DNA of 64,000 nt from assembly GCF_000308755.1 (NCBI RefSeq), contig NZ_BAGF01000058.1:62001-126000 (forward strand). Reading direction: 5' to 3'. Shown here one piece after another: positions 26,020 to 38,600 of the stretch (within the stretch, counting starts at the first letter, position 1; each line of letters begins with the position of its first letter). Source of the stretch: Nocardia pneumoniae NBRC 100136 (lineage in GTDB: Bacteria > Actinomycetota > Actinomycetes > Mycobacteriales > Mycobacteriaceae). The notes under the pieces were generated by a model. That model worked only from the letters and a program-made list of their open reading frames with translations. It was not told where the DNA came from and searched no databases. The position numbers and the translations under genes were made by a program.

Positions 26020-26481
26020 ATGCACACGCTGACCGCTCCGCTCGCCGACAACCTCTACGTCCTGCCGCTGGCCCAGCCCGTCGCCGAGGTCGATCCGGGC
26101 GCGGTCGTGGTGTCCACCGCCGATTGCGACCTCACCTACGCCGAACTGGACCGCTGGTCCAACCGGATGGCCCGCCTGCTGCTCGAGCTCGGCGCGGGCC
26201 CGGGCGCCCGTGTCGCGGTGGCGATCGACCACCCGATCGAGTCCGTCGTGGCCGAGCGGGCCGCCACCAAGATCGGGGCCGTCACGGTGCCGGTCACCGA
26301 TGACGGCTCCTTCGTCCTCGGTACCACGGTCGGTATCACCACCAAGGACGAGCGGCCGGAATCGGCCGACGGGATCGCCTGGCTGGTGCTGGACGAGCGC
26401 TCCACCCTGCAGCGCTACCTCACCGGTTCCGATGCGCCGCTGCGCGCGGTCGACCTGGATTCTCTCCCGGCATCCGCCTGA
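26020..26481 (+). CDS. Truncated adenylation-domain-like small protein
   Basis: 153 residues. From about residue 37 it aligns with the N-terminal subdomain of NRPS adenylation domains: LTYAELDRWSNRMARLLLEL (core A1) and AATKIGAVTVPV (core A2), then GIAWLVLDERSTLQRYL, matching VSWLILDDESAERTL of the NRPS nearby. It ends just before the A3 nucleotide-binding motif (YTSGSTG) and lacks all catalytic motifs, so it cannot adenylate. It has its own ribosome site and terminator. It may be a relic or a partner protein for the NRPS. The start context AGGACACGACATGCA is almost the same as that of the NRPS gene. Confidence 0.7.
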   Translation: MHTLTAPLADNLYVLPLAQPVAEVDPGAVVVSTADCDLTYAELDRWSNRMARLLLELGAGPGARVAVAIDHPIESVVAERAATKIGAVTVPVTDDGSFVLGTTVGITTKDERPESADGIAWLVLDERSTLQRYLTGSDAPLRAVDLDSLPASA

Positions 26482-26499
26482 CCGGGCACACCCCTGCTC

Positions 26500-26531
26500 G
26501 CGCGGCCCGAACAGTGATGTTCGGGTCGCGC
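26500..26531 (+). terminator. Hairpin terminator after the truncated A-domain gene
   Basis: A 14-bp stem with one mismatch (GCGCGGCCCGAACA / TGTTCGGGTCGCGC) and GTGA loop lies 19 bp past the stop. It implies that the NRPS gene has its own promoter. Confidence 0.7.
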
Positions 26532-26615
26532 AGTGTGTGCAATACCCCCGCAGCGCCGACCGCACCGGTTCAGAATTGAGTTGCCGCGATCTGTGCGGCG
26601 GCAGGTACTACCGGT

Positions 26616-26661
26616 ACCGCGGTGGCTACTGGCGGTCATTCCTGGGTAGCCCGACCGCGGT
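26616..26661 (+). promoter_or_regulatory. Inverted repeat in the NRPS 5' leader
   Basis: ACCGCGGT+GGCTAC (26616-26629) pairs with GTAGCC+cg+ACCGCGGT (26646-26661) through a 2-nt bulge, with a 16-nt loop. It ends 9 bp before the AGGA ribosome site of the NRPS gene. It could be an operator or an RNA structure controlling translation. Confidence 0.45.
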
Positions 26662-26679
26662 CAGAACGTAGGACACGTC

Positions 26680-29600
26680 ATGCAACAGCCTTCCCTTTCG
26701 GCGAAAGAAACGGACACAGTCCTTCCCGAGGGAGCCTTCGCCCTCTCGGCGGCGCAGCGCGGCATCTGGTTCGCCCAGCATGTCGCCGGTGCCACTCCGA
26801 TATCCATCGCCCAGTACGTCGAACTGAACGGACCGATAGACGTCGACCTGCTCGCGCGTTCGGCGCGTCGGGCCGGGCGGGAGTTCGGCACCGGTTACCT
26901 GCGCCTGGTCGAGGTGGAGGGACATCCGTTCCAATTCGTCGACACCACCCTCGACGACAGCCTGGAGATCATCGATTTCCGCGCCGAACCCGACCCGGAC
27001 GCCGCGGCCCACGCCTGGATGCGGGCCGAGTACGAGACCCCGCTCGAGCTGACCCGCGACCGGCTGGTGCGCATCGCCATGCTGCGCGTCGGAGCCGAGC
27101 GCTGGTTCTGGTATTCGCGGATCCACCACATCGTGCTCGACGGCATGGGCGCGTTGACCGTGGTGCAGCGCACGGGCGAGCTCTACAACGCCGCCATCGA
27201 AGGTCGCGAACCACCACCCGCGAAAGCGGAGGACCTGCGCAAGATCGTCGAGGCCGATCTGGCCTACCGCAGTTCGGACCGGTTCACCGCCGACCAGGAG
27301 TACTGGCTGGACCATCTCGACGGCATGGCCGACCCGGTGAACCTGGCCGGCCGCACCGCGGGCGTGGATGGGCATCCGCGCCGGGTCGAGGGTGACCTGC
27401 CCGCCGACACCGCGTGGATGCTGGACGCCGTCGCCGAGCAGGTGTCCTCCGGTGTCGCACCCACCGTGGTGGCGGCCTTCGGCGCGTACCTGTCCGCCAT
27501 GACCGGCTCGCCGGAGGTCGTGCTGAGTCTTCCGGTGTCGGCCCGCACCACGGCGACGCTGCGGCGTTCGGGCGGCATGATCGCCAACGTCGTCCCGCTG
27601 CGGCTGCGCCTGGAGCCCACGACGACCGTCGGCGACGTGATCCGGGCCGCCCAGGGGGAGCTGACCGGAGCGCTGCGCAGGCAGCGCTACCGCCAAGAGG
27701 ACATCTTCCGCGACCTCGGCTGGCCGATGGACGAGACCGGGTCGTTCGGCCCCTCGGTGAACCTGATGATGGTCGACACCAGGATTCAGCTCGGCCCGGT
27801 CACCGGACGGCTGCACGTGCTGACCTCGGGGTTGATCGATGACCTGTTCGTCAACCTGTATCCGGGCGTCGGCGGCGAGAGCACGCATATCGACTTCCAG
27901 GCCAACGGCAACCTCTACAGCGACGCCGAACTGGCCGCACAGCACCGCCGGTTCCTGTCGTTCCTGCACCGCTTCCTCGCCGCCGGGCCGGATGCGCCGC
28001 TGACGGCCGTCTCGGTGCTGTCGGACGAGGAGCTCGCGCGGTACGCTCCCGCGCGCGGCGCCGCGGGCGTCACACCGCGGACGCTGCCCGCGATCCTCGC
28101 CTCGGGCGCTGCCCGCGATCCGCAGGCGACGGCGCTGGTCGAAGGCGGGACCGCGCTGACCTACCGCGAGATCGACGAATACACCAACCGCCTGGCCCGG
28201 GTGCTGATCGCCGCGGGCGCCGGGCCAGAGCGCACCGTCGCGATCTCGATCCCGCGTTCGATCCGGTCGGTGCTGGCGACGATCGCGGTGGCCAAGACCG
28301 GGGCGGCGTTCGTGCCGATCGACCCGACGTATCCGGCCGACCGGATCGAGCACATGGTCGGCGACAGCGGGGTCGTCGCGGGGATCACGGTCGCGGCGGC
28401 GCGAAAGTCGTTGCCGGACCGGGTGTCCTGGCTGATCCTCGACGACGAGAGCGCCGAGCGCACCTTGGCCGGACAGGACGACGCCGCGCTCATCGAGGCC
28501 GAGCGAACCGCGGCGACGCACCCGGACCAGGTCGCGTACATCATCTACACCTCCGGCTCCACCGGATTGCCCAAGGGCGTGCTGGTGACGCATCGCGGGT
28601 TGGCGAATCTGGTCGCCAGTTCCGGGGCGGGGTTCGGCATCGACGCGGATTCCGTTGTGGCGCATGCCGTCTCGCCCAGCTTCGACATCTCGGTCGAGGA
28701 AATCCTGGTCACGCTCGCCGCGGGCGCGACCCTGGCCGTGGTGCCGCCGTCGGCGTACGCGGGTGAGGAGCTCGCACAGGTGCTGCGCGCGCACCGCGTC
28801 ACCCACCTCAATGTCACCCCGGCCGTCGTGGGATCGCTGGACCCGGCGACGCTGCCCGATCTGCGGACCGTCATCGTCGGCGGAGACGCCTGCCCGCCGG
28901 AACTGGTCATGAAGTGGTCCGGCCGCACCCTGTTGAACGGCTACGGTCCCACCGAGACCACGGTGACCGTGACGCTCAGCGCCCCGCTGACGCCCGACGC
29001 GCCGGTCACCATCGGCGGTCTGGCCCGCGACGTGTCGGCCGTGGTGCTCGATCCGTGGCTGCGGCCGCTGCCGCCCGGCACCACCGGTGAGCTCTACCTC
29101 GCCGGTCCCGGCGTGGCGCGCGGCTACCACCGGCGCAACGGGCTCACCGCCGACCGTTTCGTGGCCAACCCCTACGCGACCGGCGAGCGGATGTACCGCA
29201 CCGGCGACCTGGTGCGCTGGGTCGAGCAGGACGGCCGGATCGAACTGGAGTACCAGGGCCGCAGCGATTTCCAGGTGAAGGTGCGCGGCTTCCGCGTCGA
29301 ACTGGGCGAGATCGACGCCGCCCTGCAACGGCATCCCGCCGTCGACTTCGCGCTGACCCTGGGCGTCGAAACCGGGTCGGGCGCGACCGCACTCGTGTCC
29401 TACGTGCTGCCGAAGCCGGGCGCAGAAGTGCACCCTGAGGCACTGAAAGCAGCTGCGGGAGAAACGCTTCCGGCGTACATGGTGCCCGCCGTGGTCATGG
29501 TGCTCGACAGCCTCCCGCTCACCCCGCTCGGCAAGGTGGACCGCAAAGCGCTGCCCGCGCCGGAGTTCGGCGCGCGCACGGTCACGAGCAGGCCGCCGTC

Positions 29601-32600
29601 CACGCCGCGCGAGCAGGCGCTCGCCGCGCTGTTCGCGGAGGTGCTCGGCCTGGACGCGGTGGGCGTGGACGAAAGCTTCTTCGCGCTCGGCGGCGACAGC
29701 ATCGTCTCGATCCAGCTGGTGTCGCGCGCCAAGGCGGCCGGGATCGGATTCAGCGCGCGGGATGTCTTCGAGCGCAAGACCGTCGCCGCGCTGGCCGCGG
29801 TCGCCACCGACGTTCCGACCGGGGAGGTGCGCGAACTGCCCGGCGGCGGGGTCGGTCCGGTGGAGCTCACCCCGATCGTGCACGCGATGCTCGACCACGG
29901 CGACACCTGGCGGCGGTTCGCCCAAGCCGTACTCATCGAGCTGCCCGCCGGTATCGAACGCGCGCAGCTGGTCGCCGCGGTGCAAGCACTGTTCGACCGG
30001 CACGACCTGCTGCGCTCGACGCTGCGCCGCACCGGTGACGGCTGGCGCTGGGTGGTCGCCGAACCCGGCTCGGTCGACGCCGACGGCCTGCTCGAGGTCG
30101 TGACCGCCGACGCGGAACTCGAGGCGACCTGCGAACGCGAATTGCAGCGCGCCGCCGACCAACTCGACCCGGAGTCCGGCGTCCTGGCGCGCTTCGTGTG
30201 GATCGAGCGCGCGGACGCCGCGCCGCTGCTGTGGCTGGTACTGCACCATCTGGTCACCGACGGCGTCTCCTGGCGCATCCTGCTGCCGGATCTGGCCACC
30301 GCCGCACTGGGCGGCGAGCTCGCGCCGGTCGGCACCTCGTTCCGGCGCTGGGCGCACGGCCAGCGCGAGCACGCCGCCACTCGGGTCGCGGAACTGCCGC
30401 TGTGGCAAGGCATTCTGGCCACGCCGGATCCGGCGCTCGGCTCCGCGCCGCTGGACCCCGACCTCGACGTGGTCGCCACCATGGCCCATCTGACCACGGT
30501 AGTGCCGCAGGAGATCGCGCGGGCCGTGCTCACCATCGCACCCGACCGATTCCACTGCGGCGCCGACGACGTGCTGCTCGCCGCGCTCGCGCTGGCGGTG
30601 GCCCGCTGGCGCGGACGCACCTCTGCACTGTTCACCCTGGAAGGCCACGGCCGCGAGGAGTCCATCCTGCCCGGCGCCGACATCGCGCGCACGGTGGGCT
30701 GGTTCACCACCGTCTACCCCGTCGCCATCGACCTGACCGGAATCGATCCGGCGGACGCGTTCGCGGGTGGCGCCGCGGCGGGCGCCGCGATCAAGGCGAC
30801 CAAGGAACAGCTGCGTGCCCTGCCGGACAAGGGCATCGGGTTCGGCATGCTGCGCTACCTGGTCCCCGAGACGGCGGCGGCGCTCGCGGACGCGCCGACC
30901 CCGCAGGTCAGCTTCAACTACCTCGGCCGCGCGGCCACCGGCGGCGACGCGGAGCCCTGGCTGCCGCGCCGCTTCGCCGCGACCCAGGACGATCGCGCCC
31001 CGCTGGCCGCGGCGGTCGACATCAACGCTGTCCATACCGATTCCGGCCTCGAAGTGACCTGGGCCTACGCCACCCGGCTGTTCGAGGAAGCGGACCTCGC
31101 GGAACTCGCCGCGCTGTGGACCCAGGCCCTCGGCGCCCTCGCCGAGCACGCCGAATCCGCCGGGGCGGGCGGACGCACCCCGTCGGACTTCGATCTGGTC
31201 GCCGTCACCCAGGCGCAGATCGAGACCTGGGAGCGCGACTACCCGAATCTCGTCGACGTGTGGCCGCTCTCGCCGTTGCAGTACGGCTTGCTCTTCCACG
31301 CGCTCTACGACTCCGACACCGCCGACGGCTACACCGTGCAGTCGCTGCTCACCCTGTCCGGCACCGTGGACTCGGCCCGATTGCGCCGCGCCGCACAGGC
31401 TTTGGTGACCCGGCACGAGAACCTGCGCGTCGCGTTCGCCGAGACCGAGGACGGTCCGCGCCAGCTGGTCCTGGCCGACGCGGAGGTCGAATGGCACGAG
31501 GCCGATCTCACCGGTATCGCCGACGAGGTGGAGCGCGCCCGCGAGATCGATCGCCTGATCGCGATGGACGCGCGCACCCGGTTCGAGCTGACCCGTCCAC
31601 CGCTGCTGCGCTGCACGCTGCTGCGGATCGCCCCCGACACCTACCGCTTCCTGCTCACCAACCACCACCTGGTGCTGGACGGCTGGTCCACACCACTGCT
31701 GGTGCGCGAGCTGCTCACGCTCTACGTCACCGACGGCGACGCCTCCGCGTTGCCGCCCGCGCACTCCTATCGCGAGTTCCTGACCTGGCTGCGGACCAGG
31801 GATGACGCGGAATCGCTCGCGGCATGGGCTGATTCGCTGGCGGGCGTGGACACCCCGACGCGCGCGGTGCCGACCCTGGCCGGAATCGAATCGATCGAAA
31901 CCGGCATGCTGTCGGTCGATCTGTCCCGCGCCACCGTGGCCGGGCTGGAGACCGCGGGCCGGGAAGCGGGCGCCACGGTGAACACCCTGGTGCAGGCCGC
32001 GTGGGCGATGCTGCTGGCCATGCTCACCGGCCGCACCGACGTGGTGTTCGGCGGCACCGTCTCGGGCAGGCCGCCGGAACTGGCCGGGGTCGAGGAGATG
32101 GTCGGGCTGTTCATCAACACGCTGCCGGTGCGGGTGCGGCTGGACCCGGCGGAGAAGGTGGCCGACCTGCTCGCCCGCGTGCAGTCCGAGCAGGCGCGTC
32201 TGCTGGATCATCAGCACATCGGCTTGGCCGCCATCCACCAGGCGGTCGGCCTGCCCGAACTGTTCGACACCCTCACCGTGTTCGAGTCCTACCCGATCGA
32301 CCGGGAGGCGCTGTCGCAGGCCCTGGACATCGCGGGCATGCGGGTGCTGGACGTGGAAGGCACCGACGCGACGCCGTATCCGTTGAACCTCATGGTGATT
32401 CCGTTGCGCGGCGCCGACGGGCAGGACACGCTGCGGATCACCCTGAAATACCTGACCGACCAGCTTCCGCCCGAGGCGGCCCGGCCGCTGCTGGATCGCT
32501 TCGTCCGGTTGCTCACCCAGCTCGCCGACAATCCGCGCGCGCTGGTCTCCCAGCTGCAGTACTGCGACGACGCCGAGCGCGCCGCGCTGCTGCCGGTGCG

Positions 32601-35600
32601 CGGCCCGGAGTCGGCGTGGTCGGCCACATTGCCCGAGCTGTTGACCGCGGGCGCGCGGATCGATCCGGACGCGATCGCGGTCACCGCCGGTGAGCTCACC
32701 ATGTCCTACGGCGAACTCGACGCCTGGTCCAACCGCTTCGCCCGGGTGCTGCTGCGCCGGGGTGTCGGACGCGAGGTGTTCGTCGTGCTGGCGCTGACCC
32801 GGTCGCTGGAATCGGTGGTCGCGGTGTGGGCGCTGGCCAAGACCGGCGCCGCGTTCGCTCCGCTGGACCCGAACTATCCGGTGGAGCGCATCGAGCACAT
32901 GCTCACCGACTCCAAGGCGCCGATCGGCGTGACGGTCACCGCGACCGGTGAGAACCTGCCCGGCTCGATCGACTGGCTGCTGCTGGACGACCTCAACACC
33001 CTGCGCCGGGCGATGACGGTCTCGGACGCGCCGATCACCGACGCCGAGCGCGGCGGGCCCATCGACCTGGACCAGACGGCGTACCTGATCTACACCTCCG
33101 GCTCCACCGGGAAGCCGAAAGCCGTGCTGCTCAGCCATCGCGGCATCGCGAATCTGGTTGCCGCGCAACGCGAGACACTCGATCTCGACCACACCGCCAG
33201 CGCGCTGCAGGTGGCCTCGCCCAGCTTCGACGCCTCGGTGTTCGAACTGCTCACCGCGCACGGCGCGGGCGGCAGGCTGGTGGTGTCGCCGCCGGACGTC
33301 TACGGCGGCGCGGAACTGGAACAGCTGCTGCGCGACCAGCGGGTCACCCACGCGGTGATCACGCCGTCGGCGCTGGCCACCATGGAACCCACCGGCCTGG
33401 ACCAGCTGCGCGTGCTCGCGGTCGCGGGCGAGGCGGCGACGCCGGAGCTGATCGAGCGCTGGGCGCCCGGCAGGCGCATGGTGAACCTGTACGGCCCCAC
33501 CGAGTTCAGCATATGGGCGACGGGTCCTGGCGAACTCGTCCCCGGCGAACCCATCACGATCGGCGGACCGATCCGCGGCGCCGCCACCATGGTGCTGGAC
33601 TCCTGGCTGCGGCCGGTGCCGGTGGGCGTGCCCGGTGAGCTCTATCTGGCGGGTCCCGCGCTCGCGCGCGGCTACTTCAACCGGTTCGAGATGACGGCGA
33701 GCCGTTTCGTCGCCGATCCGTTCGGCGAATCCGGCGGCCGCATGTATCGCACCGGCGACATGGTGCGCTGGGTGACCGGGCCCGACGGCGAGTTCGAACT
33801 GGAATATCTGGGCCGCAGCGACTTCCAGGTCAAGATCCGCGGCCTGCGGATCGAGCTGGGCGAGATCGACGCGGTGCTGTCCCGGGACGACGAGGTCGAG
33901 TACGCGGTCACCATCGGGCGCACCGGCCCGGCCGGGACCACGGTCCTGGTGTCGTACGTCTTGCCCGCCGAGGGCGTGCTGCTGGACGTGGAGCGGCTGC
34001 GCGCCCAGGTGGCCGCCGAGCTGCCGGGGTACATGGTGCCCGGGTACCTGGTCGTGCTCGACTCGATTCCGCTCACGCCGGTCGGCAAGCTGGATCGCAA
34101 AGCGCTTCCGGTACCGGACTTCTCCCAGACCCACCGCGCCTACCTCGCGCCGCGCACGCCGGTCGAGGAAGCGGTGGCCGCGGTGTTCGGCGAGGTGCTC
34201 GACCGCGAGCGGGTCGGCGTCGACCAGTCGTTCTTCGAGCTCGGCGGCAACTCGCTGAGCGCGACCAAGGTGGTGGCGCGGGTGAACGCGGCGCTCGGGT
34301 CGCGGATCGCGCTGCGTGATCTGTTCGACGCGCCGACGGTGGCCCAGCTGTCCGCCCGGGTCGTGCCCGCGACCGGGGCGCCGGGCCGGTTCGCCCTCGC
34401 GCCGCGGATTCGCCCGGACCGCGTTCCGCTGTCCCCGGCGCAGCAGCGCATGTGGGTGCTCAACCGGATGGATCCGGCGTCGCCCGCCTACAACATCGCG
34501 GTGGCGCTGCGGCTCACCGGCGACCTGGATGTCGCGGCCCTGCATGCCGCGCTGGTCGACGTGGTGCAGCGGCACGAGAGCCTGCGCACGCTCTATCCCG
34601 CCGACGCGGAGGGACCGCGCCAGGTGGTGGTCGGCGCCGACGTGGCCGTGCCCGCCATGCCGGTGGTCGACACCGAGGACGGCGCGCCGCTGCGCGCGCG
34701 CATCTCCGAGCTGGCCGGCACCGGATTCGACCTGGCCACACAGCCGCCGCTGCGGGTCGGCCTGTTCCGGATCCACGGACCGGCGGAACCGTCCGCCAGT
34801 GCCGCGCCGGTGTCGTCGGGTCCCTCCACCGGAGAAGCCCCTGTCGCGTCCGCCCCGGCCGGGACCGCCCCGGTCTCGTCGAGTTACGCGGCGGCCGAAT
34901 CGATGTCGGCGACTCCGCCGGTGCACGTGGTCGTGCTGGTTGTGCACCACATCAGCGCGGACGGCGCGTCCATGGCGCCGCTGGCCGCCGACCTGGCCGC
35001 CGCGTACGCGGAGCGGTCCAGCGGCGGGCACGCCACCCGCGTCCCGCTGCCGGTGCAGTACGCCGACTTCGCGCTCTGGCATCGCGAGGTGCTCGGCGAC
35101 GAGGCGGACCCGGAATCGACCGCGGCACGCCAGATCCGGTTCTGGCGCGAGACCCTGGCGGGCGCGCCCGACGTCCTCGAGCTGCCCTCCGATCGTCCGC
35201 GGCCCGCGGTGCAGACCATGCGCAGCGCCGATCTCGATTTCACCGTCGACGCCGAAACCCACAGCGCCCTGGTCGATTTCGCGGCGGCGCAGCACGTCAG
35301 CCCGTTCATGGTGGTGCACGCCGCGCTCGCGGTGCTGCTGGCCCGGCTCGGCGGCACCGATGACGTGCTGATCGGCACCCCGGTCGCCGGTCGCGGCGAG
35401 GAGGCGCTCGACCAGCTGGTCGGCATGTTCGTCAATACCCTGGCCCTGCGCACGCCGGTCGACCCCGCAGTCGGCTTCGCGGCGTTCCTGGACACGGTCC
35501 GGTCCACGGATCTGGACGCCTTCGCCAACGCGGACGTTCCGTTCGAGCGCCTGGTCCAGGTGCTGGACCCGCCACGCTCGACCGCGCACCATCCGCTGTT

Positions 35601-38600
35601 CCAGGTATCGCTGTCGTTGCAGAACTTCGTCGAACCGGTGCTGGAGCTGCCAGGCTTGCGTTTCGAGGTGGAGGATTTCGACCGCAACGCCTCCCAGTTC
35701 GACCTGACCCTGGATCTGCGCGAGCGGTTCAGCGAGAGCGTCCCGGAGGGCATCGACGGCGTGCTGACCTACGCGACGGATCTGTTCGACGAGGCGACGG
35801 TGGCCGCGTTCGCCGCCCGGTGGCGTCGCGTGCTGGCGACCGTTCTGGCGCGACCCGACGTGCGCATCGCCGATATCGACATCCTCGATGACATCGAACG
35901 CGCCATGCTGGTGCCGGTGCGCGGTCCCGAAACCGCAGGAACCACCACGCTTCCGCGCATGCTGGCCGAGACGGCGCAGCGGTACCCGGAGCGGCCCGCC
36001 ATCGTGGCGAGCGGATACACCACCACGTATCGGGAGATCGACGCGCACGCCAATCGTCTCGCCCGCATCCTGCTCGAGTCGGGCGCGGGCCCGGAAACCG
36101 TGGTGGCGCTGGGACTTCCGCGCTCGGCGGAGCTGCTCACCGGCATGTGGGCCGCCGCGAAGGCCGGTGCGGCGTTCCTGCCGGTCGATCCGAAGCATCC
36201 GGTCGAGCGCATCGACCACATGCTCACCGACTCCGGCGCGACGCTCGGCCTCACCCTGGCCGCGTACCGCCCGATGCTGCCCGACAGCACGAATTGGCTG
36301 GTGCTCGACGACCTCGCCCTGGTGGAACGCTGGGGCGCCGCGAGCAGCCGCCCACTGGACGAGCGGGAACTGCCCGGCCCCATCCGGCCGGACAACGCGG
36401 CGTGGATGATCTATACCTCCGGTTCCACCGGCACACCGAAGGGCGTCTCGGTCTCCCACCGCGGCCTCGCCGATCTCGTCGCGGCGCAACAGACCGCGCT
36501 CGGCGTGGACGAGCACTCCCGGGTACTGCACGTGGCGTCGCCGAGCTTCGACGCCTCGGTGTTCGAGGCGATCATGGCGTTCGGTTCCGGTGGCGCGTCG
36601 GTGATCGCGCCGCCGGAGGTGTTCGGCGGCGGCGCACTCGCCGAATTGATCGACGCCGAGCGCGTCACGCACATGGTGATCACGCCGTCCGCGCTGGCCA
36701 CGCTCGATCCCGGCGAGGTGACCAGCGTGCGGGTGCTCGCGGTGGCCGGTGAGGCGGTCGGCGCCGAACTGGTCGAACGCTGGGCCACCGGGCGCACCAT
36801 GGTCAACCTGTACGGTCCGACCGAATCCACCATCTGGGCAACCGGTTCGGGACCGCTGGAGCTGGGCTCGCCGGTCACCATCGGCACGCCCGTGCACGGA
36901 GCCGCCGTGCTGGTCCTCGACGACCGGCTGCGCCCGGTCCCGGTGGGCGTGGCGGGCGAACTCTACCTCGCCGGACCATCGCTGGCCCGCGGCTACCACG
37001 CCCGAGCGAGCCTGACCGCCGCGCGTTTCATGGCCGACCCGTTCGGGGCGGCGGGCGAACGGATGTACCGCACCGGCGATCTGGTGCGCTGGATCCGTAC
37101 CGACGCGGGTCTCGAGCTGGAGTACTTGGGCCGCACCGACTTCCAGGTCAAGGTCCGCGGCCAGCGCATCGAGCTCGGGGAGATCGACGCGGTGCTCGGC
37201 CGCGCCGATGGCGTGGATTTCGCGGTGACGCTCGGCGTGCCAGGCCCCACCGGGGCGACCGCATTGGCCGCCTACCTGGTCCGCACGCCCGGGTTCGAGC
37301 TCGACGTGGCGAAGGTGCGCGCGTTCGCCGCCGACATCCTGCCCGGCTACATGGTGCCCTCGGCGTTCGTCGTGCTGGACGAGATCCCGCTCAACGCGGT
37401 CGGCAAGCTGGACCGCAAGGCGCTGCCCGCTCCGGAGTTCACCGCCGACCGCACCGAGTACCGCGCGCCGTCGACGCCGACCGAGCAACAGCTGGCCGCG
37501 ATCTTCGGCGAACTGCTCGGCGTGACGCCGGTCGGCGCCGACGACTCGTTCTTCGCGCTCGGCGGCGACAGCATCCTGGCGATCCAGCTGGTGTCGCGGG
37601 CCAAGCAGCAGGGCATCACGTGCACTCCGCTGCAGGTGTTCGAGCACCGCACGGTGGCGGCGCTGGCCGCGGCGATCGACGCCGCGGGCGCGGCGGTGAC
37701 GCTGGAGGAACTGCCCGGCGGCGGCGTCGGCGACCTGCCGCTGCCGCCGATCGCGCACTACATGCTCCAGCGCGGCGGGAACTACGACCGCTTCGCCCAG
37801 ACCGCCGTGCTGGAGTTGCCGGTGGGCATCGAGCGCTCCCAGATCGTCGCGGTGCTCACCGCCGCGGTGGACCGGCACGACATGCTGCGCGCCCGGCTGG
37901 CCGCCGACGGCGAGGACGGTCCGCGCATCGTGGTCGGCCCGCCCGGCTCGGTCGACGTGGACGCGCTCGTGCACCGCATCGAATTCGACGCCGTCGAGCC
38001 GATCGAGCTGCACGAATTCGCCATGACCGAACTGGACGCCGTCGCGGACCGGCTCGATCCGGCGAACGGCACGGTGCTGCAATTCGTCTGGCTCGACCCG
38101 GTGGGCGCGGCGGGTGCGCGCACCGGCGCTGGTCGGCTGATCGTGCTGGCGCACCACCTCGTCATCGACGGCGTCTCCTGGCGCATCCTGGTGCCGGACC
38201 TGGTGGCCGCCTGGGCGCAGGTGTCGGTCGGCAACACCCCGGTGCTCGCGGAGACCGGGACCTCGATGCGACGCTGGGCGCACGCCCTGGTCGAGGAGGC
38301 CCACTCCGAACGCCGCCACGCCGAATTGGCCTACTGGCACGACGTTCTCGCCGGACCCGACCCGCTGATCGGCGGCCGGGAACTGGACCCCGCGATCGAC
38401 AAGACCGGCACGCTCCACATGGTCGAGCGCGAGGTGTCCGCCGAGGTCACCACCGCGCTGCTCACCACCCTGCCCGGCCTGTTCCAGGGCAGCGTCAACG
38501 ACACGCTGCTGGCCACCCTGGCCCTGGCGCTGATCCGCTGGCGCGACACCGAGCCGACGGCGCTGCTGCGACTGGAAGGCCACGGCCGCCAGGAAGAAGT

